From contig CAJUEF010000002.1 in the NCBI GenBank assembly GCA_910585035.1, positions 68,334-78,890 of the forward strand: DNA of 10,557 nucleotides. The letters run 5' to 3'. The notes beneath the pieces were generated by a model, which saw only the letters and a list, made by a program, of their open reading frames with translations, was not told the DNA's origin and ran no database searches. This DNA is from an uncultured Christensenellaceae bacterium (lineage in GTDB: Bacteria > Bacillota > Clostridia > Christensenellales > MGBC116941). The translations under genes and the position numbers were made by a program. Shown piece by piece: positions 1-7,116 of the stretch; position 1 is the first letter of the stretch; every line of letters begins with the position of its first letter.

Positions 1-59
1 AACGACATCCCTTTTGAAATTTTTTTGGTGAGTGGGCTATTCCATCGGCAAAGAAATAA

Positions 60-81
60 CGCCTATCAAAATTGATAGGCG
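60..81. repeat. Perfect inverted repeat, possible terminator
   Basis: CGCCTATCA at 60-68 pairs perfectly with TGATAGGCG at 73-81 around a 4-nt loop. No clean T-tract follows on the + strand. On the - strand the following bases are T-rich (TTATTTCTTT). It may be a weak or bidirectional terminator closing an upstream unit, or an operator. Confidence 0.5.
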
Positions 82-84
82 CTG

Positions 85-106
85 AAAATCAATCCCATTT
101 GATTTT
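85..106. repeat. Second AT-rich inverted repeat in the leader
   Basis: AAAATCAA at 85-92 pairs with TTGATTTT at 99-106 around a 6-nt loop and is followed by one more T. It lies directly after the first hairpin, so the two may act together as a terminator. The low GC content makes it weak alone. Confidence 0.35.
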
Positions 107-120
107 TAGTAAAGCATAAA

Positions 121-180
121 TAAGTAAATGTTACACACGCTATTGACAATACGTTTTAAATCGAGTATAATTAAGTAAAT
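121..180. repeat. Direct repeat TAAGTAAAT bracketing the promoter
   Basis: The 9-mer TAAGTAAAT occurs at 121-129, upstream of the -35 box, and again at 172-180, directly after the -10 box. The copies are 51 nt apart, close to five helical turns, so a dimeric regulator could use them as paired operator half-sites. In AT-rich DNA a chance repeat is also possible. Confidence 0.3.
143..171 (+). promoter_or_regulatory. Consensus sigma-A/sigma-70 type promoter
   Basis: TTGACA at 143-148 and TATAAT at 166-171 are both exact consensus hexamers separated by the optimal 17 nt. Transcription would begin near 178, giving a short 5' leader before the ATPase start at 213. This is the best promoter seen in the window and could drive the 213-2735 genes and perhaps those beyond, as gene spacing is short throughout. 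Confidence 0.85.
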
Positions 181-212
181 CGCAAACCACGAAACTCTTG
201 GGAGGTGCGCCG

Positions 213-1601
213 ATGTTCATAGGCAGAGAGCAGGAACTGAATACGCTGAATAAGCTTTACCATTCCGATCGATTTGAATTTGCGGTTATTTACGGTCGCC
301 GTCGGGTGGGAAAAACCGCTCTGATAAGCGAATTTACAAAAGATAAAGATACCATATTTTTCACCGGCGTGGAAACCAACGCAAAGCAAAACTTAGACAA
401 CTTTTCAAGATGCATTATGGAATTTGGCACTGGAATCGCTGCCGATTTCTCCTTTGCATCCTTTCAGGCGGCGCTGGAATATGTTTTTGAGCTGGCAAAA
501 ACGAAAAGAATTGTGCTTGTTATCGACGAATATCCCTATGTTGCCCGTGCGTCCAAGAGCCTCGCTTCTACACTCCAGCTTTTAATCGACAAAAACAAGG
601 ACAGTTCCAAGCTGTTCCTGATCCTCTGCGGCTCGTCCATGTCCTATATGGAGGATCATGTCTTGGCATACAAAGCTCCGCTTTACGGCAGAAGAACGGC
701 GCAGCTGAAAATTAGTCCGTTTGATTTTTTTGAAGCCTGCCTCTATTTTACAAGATTTTCGGGTATCGACAAGGCGCTGGCATACGGAATTGTGGGCGGA
801 ACGCCGCAGTATCTGATGCAGATAAACGACAGCCTTTCTATCGAAGAGAATATCAAAAACACGCACTTGAATCCCACTTCTTCCATATTTGAAGAGCCGA
901 ACAACCTGCTCAAGCAGGAGGTGCGTGAACCGGCAATTTACAATGCTGTGGTTACAGCGATTGCCACAGGCTGCTCCAAAATGAACGAAATTTCAAATAA
1001 AATCGATGAAGATACCAGCGTGTGTGCAACCTATATCAAAAACCTGATTACACTCGGTATTGTAAAAAAAGAATCGCCCTACGGCGAAAAATCCAGCCGT
1101 AAGACAATCTACTCAATCGAAGATAATATGTTCCGTTTTTGGTATCGCTTTGTGCCAGAGAACACTTCGATTATTTCCCGTGGAGCAACCGACCTTGCCT
1201 ATAAGCGTATCGCACCTGAGTTTCCCTCTTATATGGGCGGCGTGTTTGAGGAAATCTGTAAGCAATATCTTTGGAAGCTGCTTCTTGAGGATCAATGCGC
1301 CGTGAATTTCAGCGACCTCGGACGCTGGTGGGGTACGAATCCCAAAACCAGAACCCAAGAGGAAATTGATATTATGGGAACGGACAAGGACTCCGCCTTG
1401 TTTGCCGAGTGCAAATGGACAAATGAAAAGGTTGACCTCGGCGTTCTGGAAACCCTTGTAGAACGCAGCAATCTGTTTAACTATAAGAAAAAGCATTTTT
1501 ATCTTTTCGCTAAAACCGGCTTTACAAAGGGATGTATGGATAAGGCAGCGGAGATGGGCAATGTCACGCTTGTCAGCTATGATGAGATGCTGAAAGCATA
1601 A
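213..1601 (+). CDS. ATP-binding protein, archaeal ATPase/DUF234 family
   Basis: This is a 462-residue P-loop ATPase. The Walker A motif is GRRRVGKT (28-35) and the Walker B strand is VLVIDE (101-106). A sensor-like region LILCGSS follows near 136-142. A helix-turn-helix-like stretch is likely around 245-300. The C-terminus carries the DUF234 module, with EEID (383-386) and AECKW (398-402), which reads as a PD-(D/E)xK nuclease-fold signature (D386, E399, K401). The family is well represented in bacteria and archaea but its biochemical role is poorly defined; DNA binding or cleavage coupled to ATP is inferred. The start is ATG 213, seven bases after GGAGGT (201-206), not the in-frame TTG at 198, which would place the Shine-Dalgarno inside the gene. 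A consensus promoter lies 42 nt upstream. The gene looks intact and ends with TAA. Confidence 0.9.
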   Translation: MFIGREQELNTLNKLYHSDRFEFAVIYGRRRVGKTALISEFTKDKDTIFFTGVETNAKQNLDNFSRCIMEFGTGIAADFSFASFQAALEYVFELAKTKRIVLVIDEYPYVARASKSLASTLQLLIDKNKDSSKLFLILCGSSMSYMEDHVLAYKAPLYGRRTAQLKISPFDFFEACLYFTRFSGIDKALAYGIVGGTPQYLMQINDSLSIEENIKNTHLNPTSSIFEEPNNLLKQEVREPAIYNAVVTAIATGCSKMNEISNKIDEDTSVCATYIKNLITLGIVKKESPYGEKSSRKTIYSIEDNMFRFWYRFVPENTSIISRGATDLAYKRIAPEFPSYMGGVFEEICKQYLWKLLLEDQCAVNFSDLGRWWGTNPKTRTQEEIDIMGTDKDSALFAECKWTNEKVDLGVLETLVERSNLFNYKKKHFYLFAKTGFTKGCMDKAAEMGNVTLVSYDEMLKA

Positions 1602-1635
1602 ATCCGTTTAAACAACAATGGAATAGGTGTAATCT

Positions 1636-2109
1636 ATGGGATTTATTGATTCGTATAAAAGCCTCGAAAAGCTATGCAGTGAAATGTATAGCGACAATCA
1701 CGGCTTGTCAACTTATATTGACGAAATGACCAACATTCCCAACGCTTCTTATTATGTGCAGGGTTGGGATGACGATTTAAAGCAATTGAAGCATTATCGT
1801 TGGGTAAGAAATAAAATTGTACACGAACCGGGATATACTGAAGAAAACATGTGCGTTCCAGAGGATATGCAGTGGCTTAATAATTTTTACGCCCGTATAA
1901 TGTCGGTCAGTGATCCGTTGGCTCTATATCGCAAAGCGAGAAGTCCACAGACTACATCAAAACCGAAGCAAACTTATGTAACCCAAACAACGAGTTATAC
2001 ATATACACAACCTAAAAAGGCTGCATCAAAACCTGCGGGGTGCTTAACATACTTAATAGGCGCTTTGCTTGGCTTGGCTGTTGTAGCTTTAATTATAATC
2101 ACCATTTAG
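1636..2109 (+). CDS. Tail-anchored hypothetical protein with HEPN-like Rx4H motif
   Basis: This 157-residue protein has three parts. A helical N-terminal domain (about 1-100) contains RNKIVHEP at 58-65; R58 and H63 form an R-N-x3-H arrangement like the catalytic motif of HEPN ribonucleases. A Ser/Thr/Gln/Lys-rich linker follows (about 101-134). A single hydrophobic helix ends the protein (about 136-157), rich in Leu, Val and Ile, with KK and K residues just before it. This predicts a tail anchor with the N-terminal domain in the cytoplasm. The start ATG 1636 follows AGGTG with a usual gap, 34 nt after the ATPase stop. I recall similar short proteins in Clostridia but give no firm family name. 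Ribonuclease activity is inferred from one motif only. The Fic gene follows 20 nt downstream, suggesting co-expression. Confidence 0.75.
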   Translation: MGFIDSYKSLEKLCSEMYSDNHGLSTYIDEMTNIPNASYYVQGWDDDLKQLKHYRWVRNKIVHEPGYTEENMCVPEDMQWLNNFYARIMSVSDPLALYRKARSPQTTSKPKQTYVTQTTSYTYTQPKKAASKPAGCLTYLIGALLGLAVVALIIITI

Positions 2110-2115
2110 TGTATT

Positions 2116-2128
2116 TTGGGAGGTGCGC
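2116..2128 (+). promoter_or_regulatory. Ribosome-binding leader repeated from the first gene
   Basis: TTGGGAGGTGCGC at 2116-2128 is identical to 198-210, and in both places sits just before an ATG (2130 and 213). The core GGGAGGTG is a strong Shine-Dalgarno. This decides the Fic start at 2130 against the longer frame beginning at 2040, which would run through the end of the preceding gene. Confidence 0.7.
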
Positions 2129-2129
2129 T

Positions 2130-2735
2130 ATGGCACTTGAAAATAAATTGGGGCTGACAAGTTCTACAGACCTCGCCCGTGAGAAAGAACGAATCAGCAA
2201 GAAAAAGGCAGCAGAACTTTTTGAAAACGGTATGCTCGACAAATTGGATGCAGGAAAATTCTCTGCCCTTAAAGCAATTCATAAATATCTCTTTGACGAG
2301 ATTTATGATTTTTCTGGAGAAATCAGAACCGTGAACATCTCAAAGGGAAGCTTCCGCCTCGTTCCTTTGATGTATCTCGAAGCAGCACTTGAAAATATTG
2401 ATAAAATGCCGCAATCCACTTTTGACGAGATCGTAGAAAAGTATGTAGAAATGAATATCGCTCATCCCTTCAGAGAAGGAAACGGGCGCAGCACTCGTAT
2501 TTGGCTCGATCTCATTTTCAAAACTGAACTTCACAAGGTCGTTGACTGGAGCAAGGTGGATAAAGAGGATTATCTTCTCGCTATGGAACGCAGCCCGATT
2601 AAAGATATTGAAATCAAACATCTTCTGAAAAATACCTTGACCGATGACATCAACAGCCGTGAAGTCTATATGAAAGGCATCGACCACAGCTACTATTACG
2701 AGGGGTATACGACCTTCAAGGCGGAGGAATTGTAA
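2130..2735 (+). CDS. Fic family protein adenylyltransferase, class III
   Basis: This is a 201-residue Fic-fold protein that would transfer AMP, or a related nucleotide moiety, from an NTP to a target side chain. The active-site motif HPFREGNGR is at 112-120, with catalytic H112 and the nucleotide-binding GNGR loop. Near the C-terminus, S187-Y-Y-Y-E191-G192 fits the (S/T)xxxE(G/N) inhibitory motif. Its C-terminal placement defines class III Fic proteins such as Neisseria NmFic, where the helix blocks ATP and oligomer state controls activity. The length is close to NmFic. No antitoxin-like class I partner is adjacent, consistent with self-inhibition. The start at 2130 is set by GGGAGGTG (2118-2125). 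All key residues are present, so the enzyme is predicted to be functional; the target is unknown. Confidence 0.93.
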   Translation: MALENKLGLTSSTDLAREKERISKKKAAELFENGMLDKLDAGKFSALKAIHKYLFDEIYDFSGEIRTVNISKGSFRLVPLMYLEAALENIDKMPQSTFDEIVEKYVEMNIAHPFREGNGRSTRIWLDLIFKTELHKVVDWSKVDKEDYLLAMERSPIKDIEIKHLLKNTLTDDINSREVYMKGIDHSYYYEGYTTFKAEEL

Positions 2736-2739
2736 AATC

Positions 2740-2764
2740 CCAAAGTATCAAATTTATACTTTGG
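2740..2764. repeat. Inverted repeat after the Fic gene
   Basis: CCAAAGTAT (2740-2748) pairs perfectly with ATACTTTGG (2756-2764) over a 7-nt loop, starting 5 nt after the Fic stop. No T-tract follows, so it is not a standard intrinsic terminator. It may be a 3'-end stabiliser, an attenuator or an operator for the following gene. Confidence 0.45.
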
Positions 2765-2825
2765 AGCCGTAAATGCGAAATTTGTAGATGGCTAAAGGAA
2801 AATGTAGTTGCGAAAGGATTTATCT

Positions 2826-5183
2826 ATGGATAGAATCAATAAAACGGAAACGTTATATGAAATATTAAATAGCAAAACCTTCACAATCAATGTATATCAG
2901 CGAGAGTATCGCTGGGGAAGAAAGCAGATCGAACAGCTTATCAATGATATTACTGATTGCTTTTTGATGTACTATGATAATAGCAAATTTAAGCACGAGG
3001 ATACAGATGAAGTAGCTCAATATGGATATTACTTTATGGGAAGCATTATTCGTACCGGTGATGATTCCACAAAAGAAATCGTTGATGGACAGCAACGTTT
3101 AACTTCCTTGACTTTGTTGTTGATGTTCATTAATAAGATGCTTCATGATCAAGGAAATCACGAGCTTGATAGTATGCTCCCGAATATGATTCTGTCCAGT
3201 CCTTTCGGTGTCAAGAAAACCTTTAACATTAATGTTCCTGAGCGAAAAGCTTGTATGGACCATTTGTATAAAGGCGAAACAAACTTCCAGCCTACCGACG
3301 AAAGTTCTCAAACTCTTCTTGATAGATATCTTGATATTATTGATTTATTTAGAGATGAAATTACTCCCCAAGCATTGCCCTATTTTGCTTGTTGAGTTAT
3401 GCACAAAATTTTGTTACTTGAAATTATTACCCCTTCAGAGCAGGAAGCTCATACGATATTCATTACTATGAACGATCGAGGATTGAGCTTGAATAGTGCC
3501 GAAATGTTGAAGGCATTTGTTCTTAATGAAGTAAGCGAAGAAGATAAGCTTGAAGTAAATTCCAAGTGGCAAGAGCTTGTCAACAAAATAAAATCAGCAT
3601 CTGAATCTGAACAAAGTGGTGTTGTTAACACAGCGGATGTAGAGTTCATTTCTCTGTGGCTGCGTGGCAATTATGCTACATCGCTCCGTGAAGGTAAAAA
3701 GAATGCAGAAGATAAAGACTATGAACTTCTTGGCGAAAAGTTCCACGAATGGGTACGTCAGAATGCTAAAAAGCAGATGGGATTAACCCTATCAAAAGAC
3801 TACAAGGAATTTGTACTCAAAGAAATGAGTCAAATGGTAGAGTTGTATCTAAATATCAAACAGTATTCTAAAAAACTAACTGCAGGGTTTGAAAGCGTAT
3901 TTTATAACGCAAATAGAGATTTGAATTATCAAACTTTGCTTATGATTTCTGCTATTGATAAAAATGATGAGCCTTCTGTAGTAAATAAAAAAATCAAGTT
4001 AATAGCTAAGTTTGTAGATATCTTTGCATCAAACAGAATACTCAATTTCAAAAAAGCAAACTTCAATACAAATAAAGTTTTCTTGTTTAAGGTCTTAGTA
4101 AATATCAGAAACAAGAGCGTAAAAGAAATTGCTATTGTACTAACGAAAGCATTGCTGGATGGTAATGTAGGTTGGGACAAGTTTGAAGAGTTAAACTATG
4201 AAAATCAGTTCTTTAAAAGATATACCTTACATTTCATTGCCCGTTTTGCTTCGTATATCAATCTCCAAATGGGTAATCCCTCAGAGTTTGATACATATGT
4301 CAACAGAAAAGCTAAAAATCCTTTTGACATTGAACACATCTTACCGGATATGTATTCAGATTATTCTGAGGATTTTGCTGACGAGCGTGATTTCAATGCG
4401 ACACGGCATAACATTGGTAACTTAATGATTCTTACTAAAGATAAGAATCGAAGCTATCAGGATATGAAGTATGACCTTAAGGTTCAAAAATATCTTGGTG
4501 ATAACGTGGTTTTTGCTAAATCAATAAATTCGCTTTTCCATGAAAACAATCCTCATTTTGTTCCTTTGGCTAAGAAATATGGCATAAAGCCATACAACAA
4601 AATGGATAAAACTGCAGTTCGTGAGCGTGCTGAAGCCTACCTCAATATTGCCAAGGATATATGGAACATTAACCAAATTAAGAATGAGTTTGGTGGATGG
4701 ACTGACGATGAATATGCTGCCGTTTCCTTTGAAACCGCAAGAAAAGTTTTTAACAACGATAACGGTATCGAAGATAATACTGGTTGGGTTATTGCCGGCA
4801 ACACAGACTACTATGACATAATTGGTGCATTTAACAATATGACACAAATTGAATGGTCACAGCACGCAAATTATGAAGTAGATGATATCGTATATATTTA
4901 TCTCACTGTGCCTTACGCAGAAATCTCCTATAAATGCCGTGTAATTGCCACAAATGTAAGCAACTCAGAACGAATCATTGATGATTCCGAGTACTACAAA
5001 TAGGACGATGCGCTTGCTTCAAACGATAAATACATTCGCTTGGAATTGTTGAAATCGTATCCTCACAACAGCTTAACGCTCAAGGAAAGAAAAGAAAACG
5101 GCGTTATGGCTACATTCCAAGGACCTACGAAAGCAGTCGGAACTCTGGCATCCTTATTGAAGAAACTTGATGAAAAGAATTAA
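2826..5183 (+). pseudogene. GmrSD-like DUF262/DUF1524 restriction protein with EVE-like tail, two in-frame stops
   Basis: One continuous frame from ATG 2826 (AAAGGA at 2813-2818) to TAA 5181-5183 encodes a protein of about 785 codons, interrupted by TGA at 3393-3395 (codon 190) and TAG at 5001-5003 (codon 726). The N-terminal DUF262 part has QREYRW (25-30) and DGQQRLTSL (87-95), the ParB-like nucleotide-using module of GmrS. The C-terminal DUF1524 part has DIEHILP (H504) and HNIGNL with DKNRS, the His-Asn nuclease core of GmrD. From about residue 653 an EVE/PUA-like segment follows (TDYYDIIGAF, DDIVYIYL), a fold that recognises modified bases, and it continues beyond the TAG. The family restricts DNA with modified cytosine (type IV). 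Reading frame and family features persist across both stops, so these are recent nonsense changes, recoding, or sequence errors. The final TAA overlaps the next gene's Shine-Dalgarno. As written, no full-length protein forms; translation could restart at ATG 3399. Confidence 0.85.
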
Positions 5184-5187
5184 GGAG
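5182..5187 (+). promoter_or_regulatory. Ribosome-binding site of the methylase gene, overlapping the previous stop
   Basis: AAGGAG lies 7 nt before ATG 5195 and overlaps the terminal TAA (5181-5183) of the GmrSD-like frame. The tight fit suggests translational coupling and supports 5183, not the TAG at 5001, as the ancestral end of the upstream gene. Confidence 0.8.
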
Positions 5188-5194
5188 AAAAAAA

Positions 5195-7051
5195 ATGTTT
5201 GATATAAATGATATGGCTAAAGCGGCAGTTGAGCCAGTTTTGTTCACACCGCTACAAAGAGCCCAAAAAGATGGATACATCAACATCACTGGCGTTGAAG
5301 GTAAAAAGAAAATTGAGTATATAACCTCGGAAAAGCATGTAGAAAATTATGAAGACCCCGAGGAAAAAGTTCGTGCTGAATTCTTTGCCGAACTGATCTA
5401 CAAATACGAATATCCTGCAAGACGCATCAAGGTTGAAGTGGTTGTACCCGACAGATTGCCTACCGACCGTGCTGATATTGTTGTTTTTAGCGACAATGAC
5501 TGTAAGCGTCCGTATGCAATTGTGGAGTGTAAAAAAGAAAGCGTTACTGATGCTGAGTTTAATCAAGCGATTGAACAAGGTGTCGGTAATGCAACCTGGG
5601 TAAAACTTCGTGCAGATTATGTTGTAATTGTTGCCGGCGGAACCCGTCGAGTACTAGATGTGTCTGATAAATTCGGAGCTTTAGAGCGTGAGCAAAACAT
5701 TCTTGCTGATTTACCTCGTGCATACGGCAAGCCTCAAGAATTTCGCTTTTATAAAGGAACGGACAACGATATAAAGCCTGTGTCGAGAGAAGATTTGATT
5801 GCGACAATCAAAAAATGCCATCAAACACTGTGGGGAGGCGGTCGTCTTTCTCCACCTACCGCCTTTGGCGAACTTTGCAAACTTATTTTTGTTAAGATCA
5901 GCGATGAGCAAAAGCCTCGCAAGAACGGGGATCCCTATCAATTCCAGATTAAAACACACGAACCTTCTTCAAAACTGGCAGAGCGTATAAATGCTCTTTA
6001 CGATGAGCAAAAAGTGAAAGACCCCGAAGTTTTCACGGAATCTATCAAGGTAGATGACCGTGTGCTCCGCACTGTCGTTTCGCACTTGGAGGCAATCAAC
6101 CTCAATAAAACCGATCTTGATGTTAAAGGCGTTGCATTTGAACAGTTTATGGACGGCTTCTTTAAGGGCGATTTTGGACAGTACTTTACTCCCCGTCCTA
6201 TTATCGAATTTTGTGTAAATATGATGAAGCCCGAACAAGATTGGGATGTGCTTGATCCATCTTGCGGTTCCGGCGGTTTCCTTCTGCATGCGCTTGATTA
6301 TATGAGAAAACAAGCGGGCGACTATTATGAGAAAGGTACTGTCGATTACTTTAATTATTGGCATGACTTTGCGGCAAAGCACCTCTATGGAATAGAAATC
6401 AATGATGAAATTGCCCGTGTTGCAAAGATGAATATGATTGTCAACGATGATGGCCATACCAACGTTATTAGCCATGACGCTCTTGAAAGCATTGACAAGA
6501 TGCATGACCATAATAGAGGTTTTGCAGAAAATCGTTTTGATTTAATCCTTACAAACCCTCCGTTTGGTTCTAAAATTAATCTTGCAGAGAAACCGTTCTT
6601 GTCCACATATGAACTTGGAAACAATGTAGATGCAAAGGGCAAAAAGAAACCTCGCAAGAACCAAAGTTCGGAAGTTTTATTTATCGAACGAATTTGGCAA
6701 TTTCTTAAGCCTGGCACTGGTAAAGCTGCTATTGTTTTACCTGATGGTATTTTGACAAACAGCTCTATGCAGTACGTCCGTGATTTCATTCTGGAGAAGT
6801 TCCAACTGCTTGCAGTTGTGAGCTTACCTCAGTGCGCCTTTGCGCACTTTGGTGCAGGCGTCAAAGCATCTGTTATCTTTGTTCGCAAACGCAAAGCAAA
6901 TGAAATACCGAATGTTAATGAGGCGATCTTCATGGCATCACCGGAGTTGATTGGTTATGATGCTACTGGCAGAAAAACGGAATCTCAGCTTGACGAAATT
7001 GTAAAGAAATACGAGGAGTTTCAAAAGGACGCAACACCTTTTTTCGCATAA
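5195..7051 (+). CDS. Type I-like/IIG N6-adenine DNA methylase with N-terminal HsdR_N nuclease domain
   Basis: This 618-residue protein combines two activities. Residues 55-160 resemble the HsdR N-terminal endonuclease domain: RADIVV (D94) and IVECKK (E111, K113) give the PD-(D/E)xK catalytic set. Residues about 205-600 are an N6-adenine methylase of the HsdM kind: GQYFTPR (328-334, motif X), DPSCGSGGF (354-362, SAM-binding motif I) and NPPF (454-457, catalytic motif IV). A helical HsdM-type linker lies between them. The nuclease-methylase fusion with a separate two-TRD specificity partner resembles BcgI-type (IIB) or type IIG enzymes more than classic type I; no HsdR gene is seen in the window. 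It should methylate adenine in host DNA and cut unmodified DNA once the specificity protein binds. ATG 5195 has an ideal AAGGAG. The gene ends TTT TTC GCA TAA, at a possible -1 frameshift site into the specificity frame. Confidence 0.92.
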   Translation: MFDINDMAKAAVEPVLFTPLQRAQKDGYINITGVEGKKKIEYITSEKHVENYEDPEEKVRAEFFAELIYKYEYPARRIKVEVVVPDRLPTDRADIVVFSDNDCKRPYAIVECKKESVTDAEFNQAIEQGVGNATWVKLRADYVVIVAGGTRRVLDVSDKFGALEREQNILADLPRAYGKPQEFRFYKGTDNDIKPVSREDLIATIKKCHQTLWGGGRLSPPTAFGELCKLIFVKISDEQKPRKNGDPYQFQIKTHEPSSKLAERINALYDEQKVKDPEVFTESIKVDDRVLRTVVSHLEAINLNKTDLDVKGVAFEQFMDGFFKGDFGQYFTPRPIIEFCVNMMKPEQDWDVLDPSCGSGGFLLHALDYMRKQAGDYYEKGTVDYFNYWHDFAAKHLYGIEINDEIARVAKMNMIVNDDGHTNVISHDALESIDKMHDHNRGFAENRFDLILTNPPFGSKINLAEKPFLSTYELGNNVDAKGKKKPRKNQSSEVLFIERIWQFLKPGTGKAAIVLPDGILTNSSMQYVRDFILEKFQLLAVVSLPQCAFAHFGAGVKASVIFVRKRKANEIPNVNEAIFMASPELIGYDATGRKTESQLDEIVKKYEEFQKDATPFFA

Positions 7052-7095
7052 CCCCCGATGCGAATGACCTTTGCGTCTTCGCTATCAAACGGGGG
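7039..7095 (+). promoter_or_regulatory. Candidate -1 ribosomal frameshift element joining methylase and specificity frames
   Basis: The methylase frame reads CC-T TTT TTC GCA TAA. T TTT TTC (7039-7045) fits the X XXY YYZ slippery pattern in the correct phase. After a 6-nt spacer ending in the stop, a bulged stem-loop can form: C7052-7056 with G7091-7095, GAT 7057-7059 with ATC 7084-7086, GCGAA 7060-7064 with TTCGC 7078-7082, and GAC 7066-7068 with GTC 7075-7077, about 16 pairs. A -1 slip would skip the TAA and enter the specificity frame, which is open from 6994 to 8418. The stem also hides the GGGGGG that could serve as ribosome-binding site. The alternative is loss of one T from an ancestral T7 in a fused gene. 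Confidence 0.5.
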
Positions 7096-7116
7096 GATAT
7101 TAATGATAGAATTGAT

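Larger units (their letters stand above)
1..142. other. Upstream spacer without a recognisable gene
   Basis: No coding sequence is convincing here. A + strand frame from base 1 is open until a TGA at 73-75, inside the first hairpin, so it could be the last two dozen codons of an upstream gene, but the peptide is not recognised. The rest is AT-rich and carries two small inverted repeats and one copy of a 9-nt direct repeat, listed separately. It separates whatever lies upstream from the promoter at 143-171. Confidence 0.5.

Noticed and set aside
198..212. TTG start at 198 for the ATPase
   Set aside because: The GGAGGT lies inside these codons and correctly serves ATG 213.
2040..2129. Longer Fic start at 2040
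   Set aside because: It would overlap the whole membrane segment of the preceding gene in another frame and has no ribosome-binding site; ATG 2130 has a strong one.
3393..3395. TGA at 3393 as a selenocysteine codon
   Set aside because: No SECIS-like hairpin is apparent directly downstream and DUF262 proteins are not known selenoproteins.
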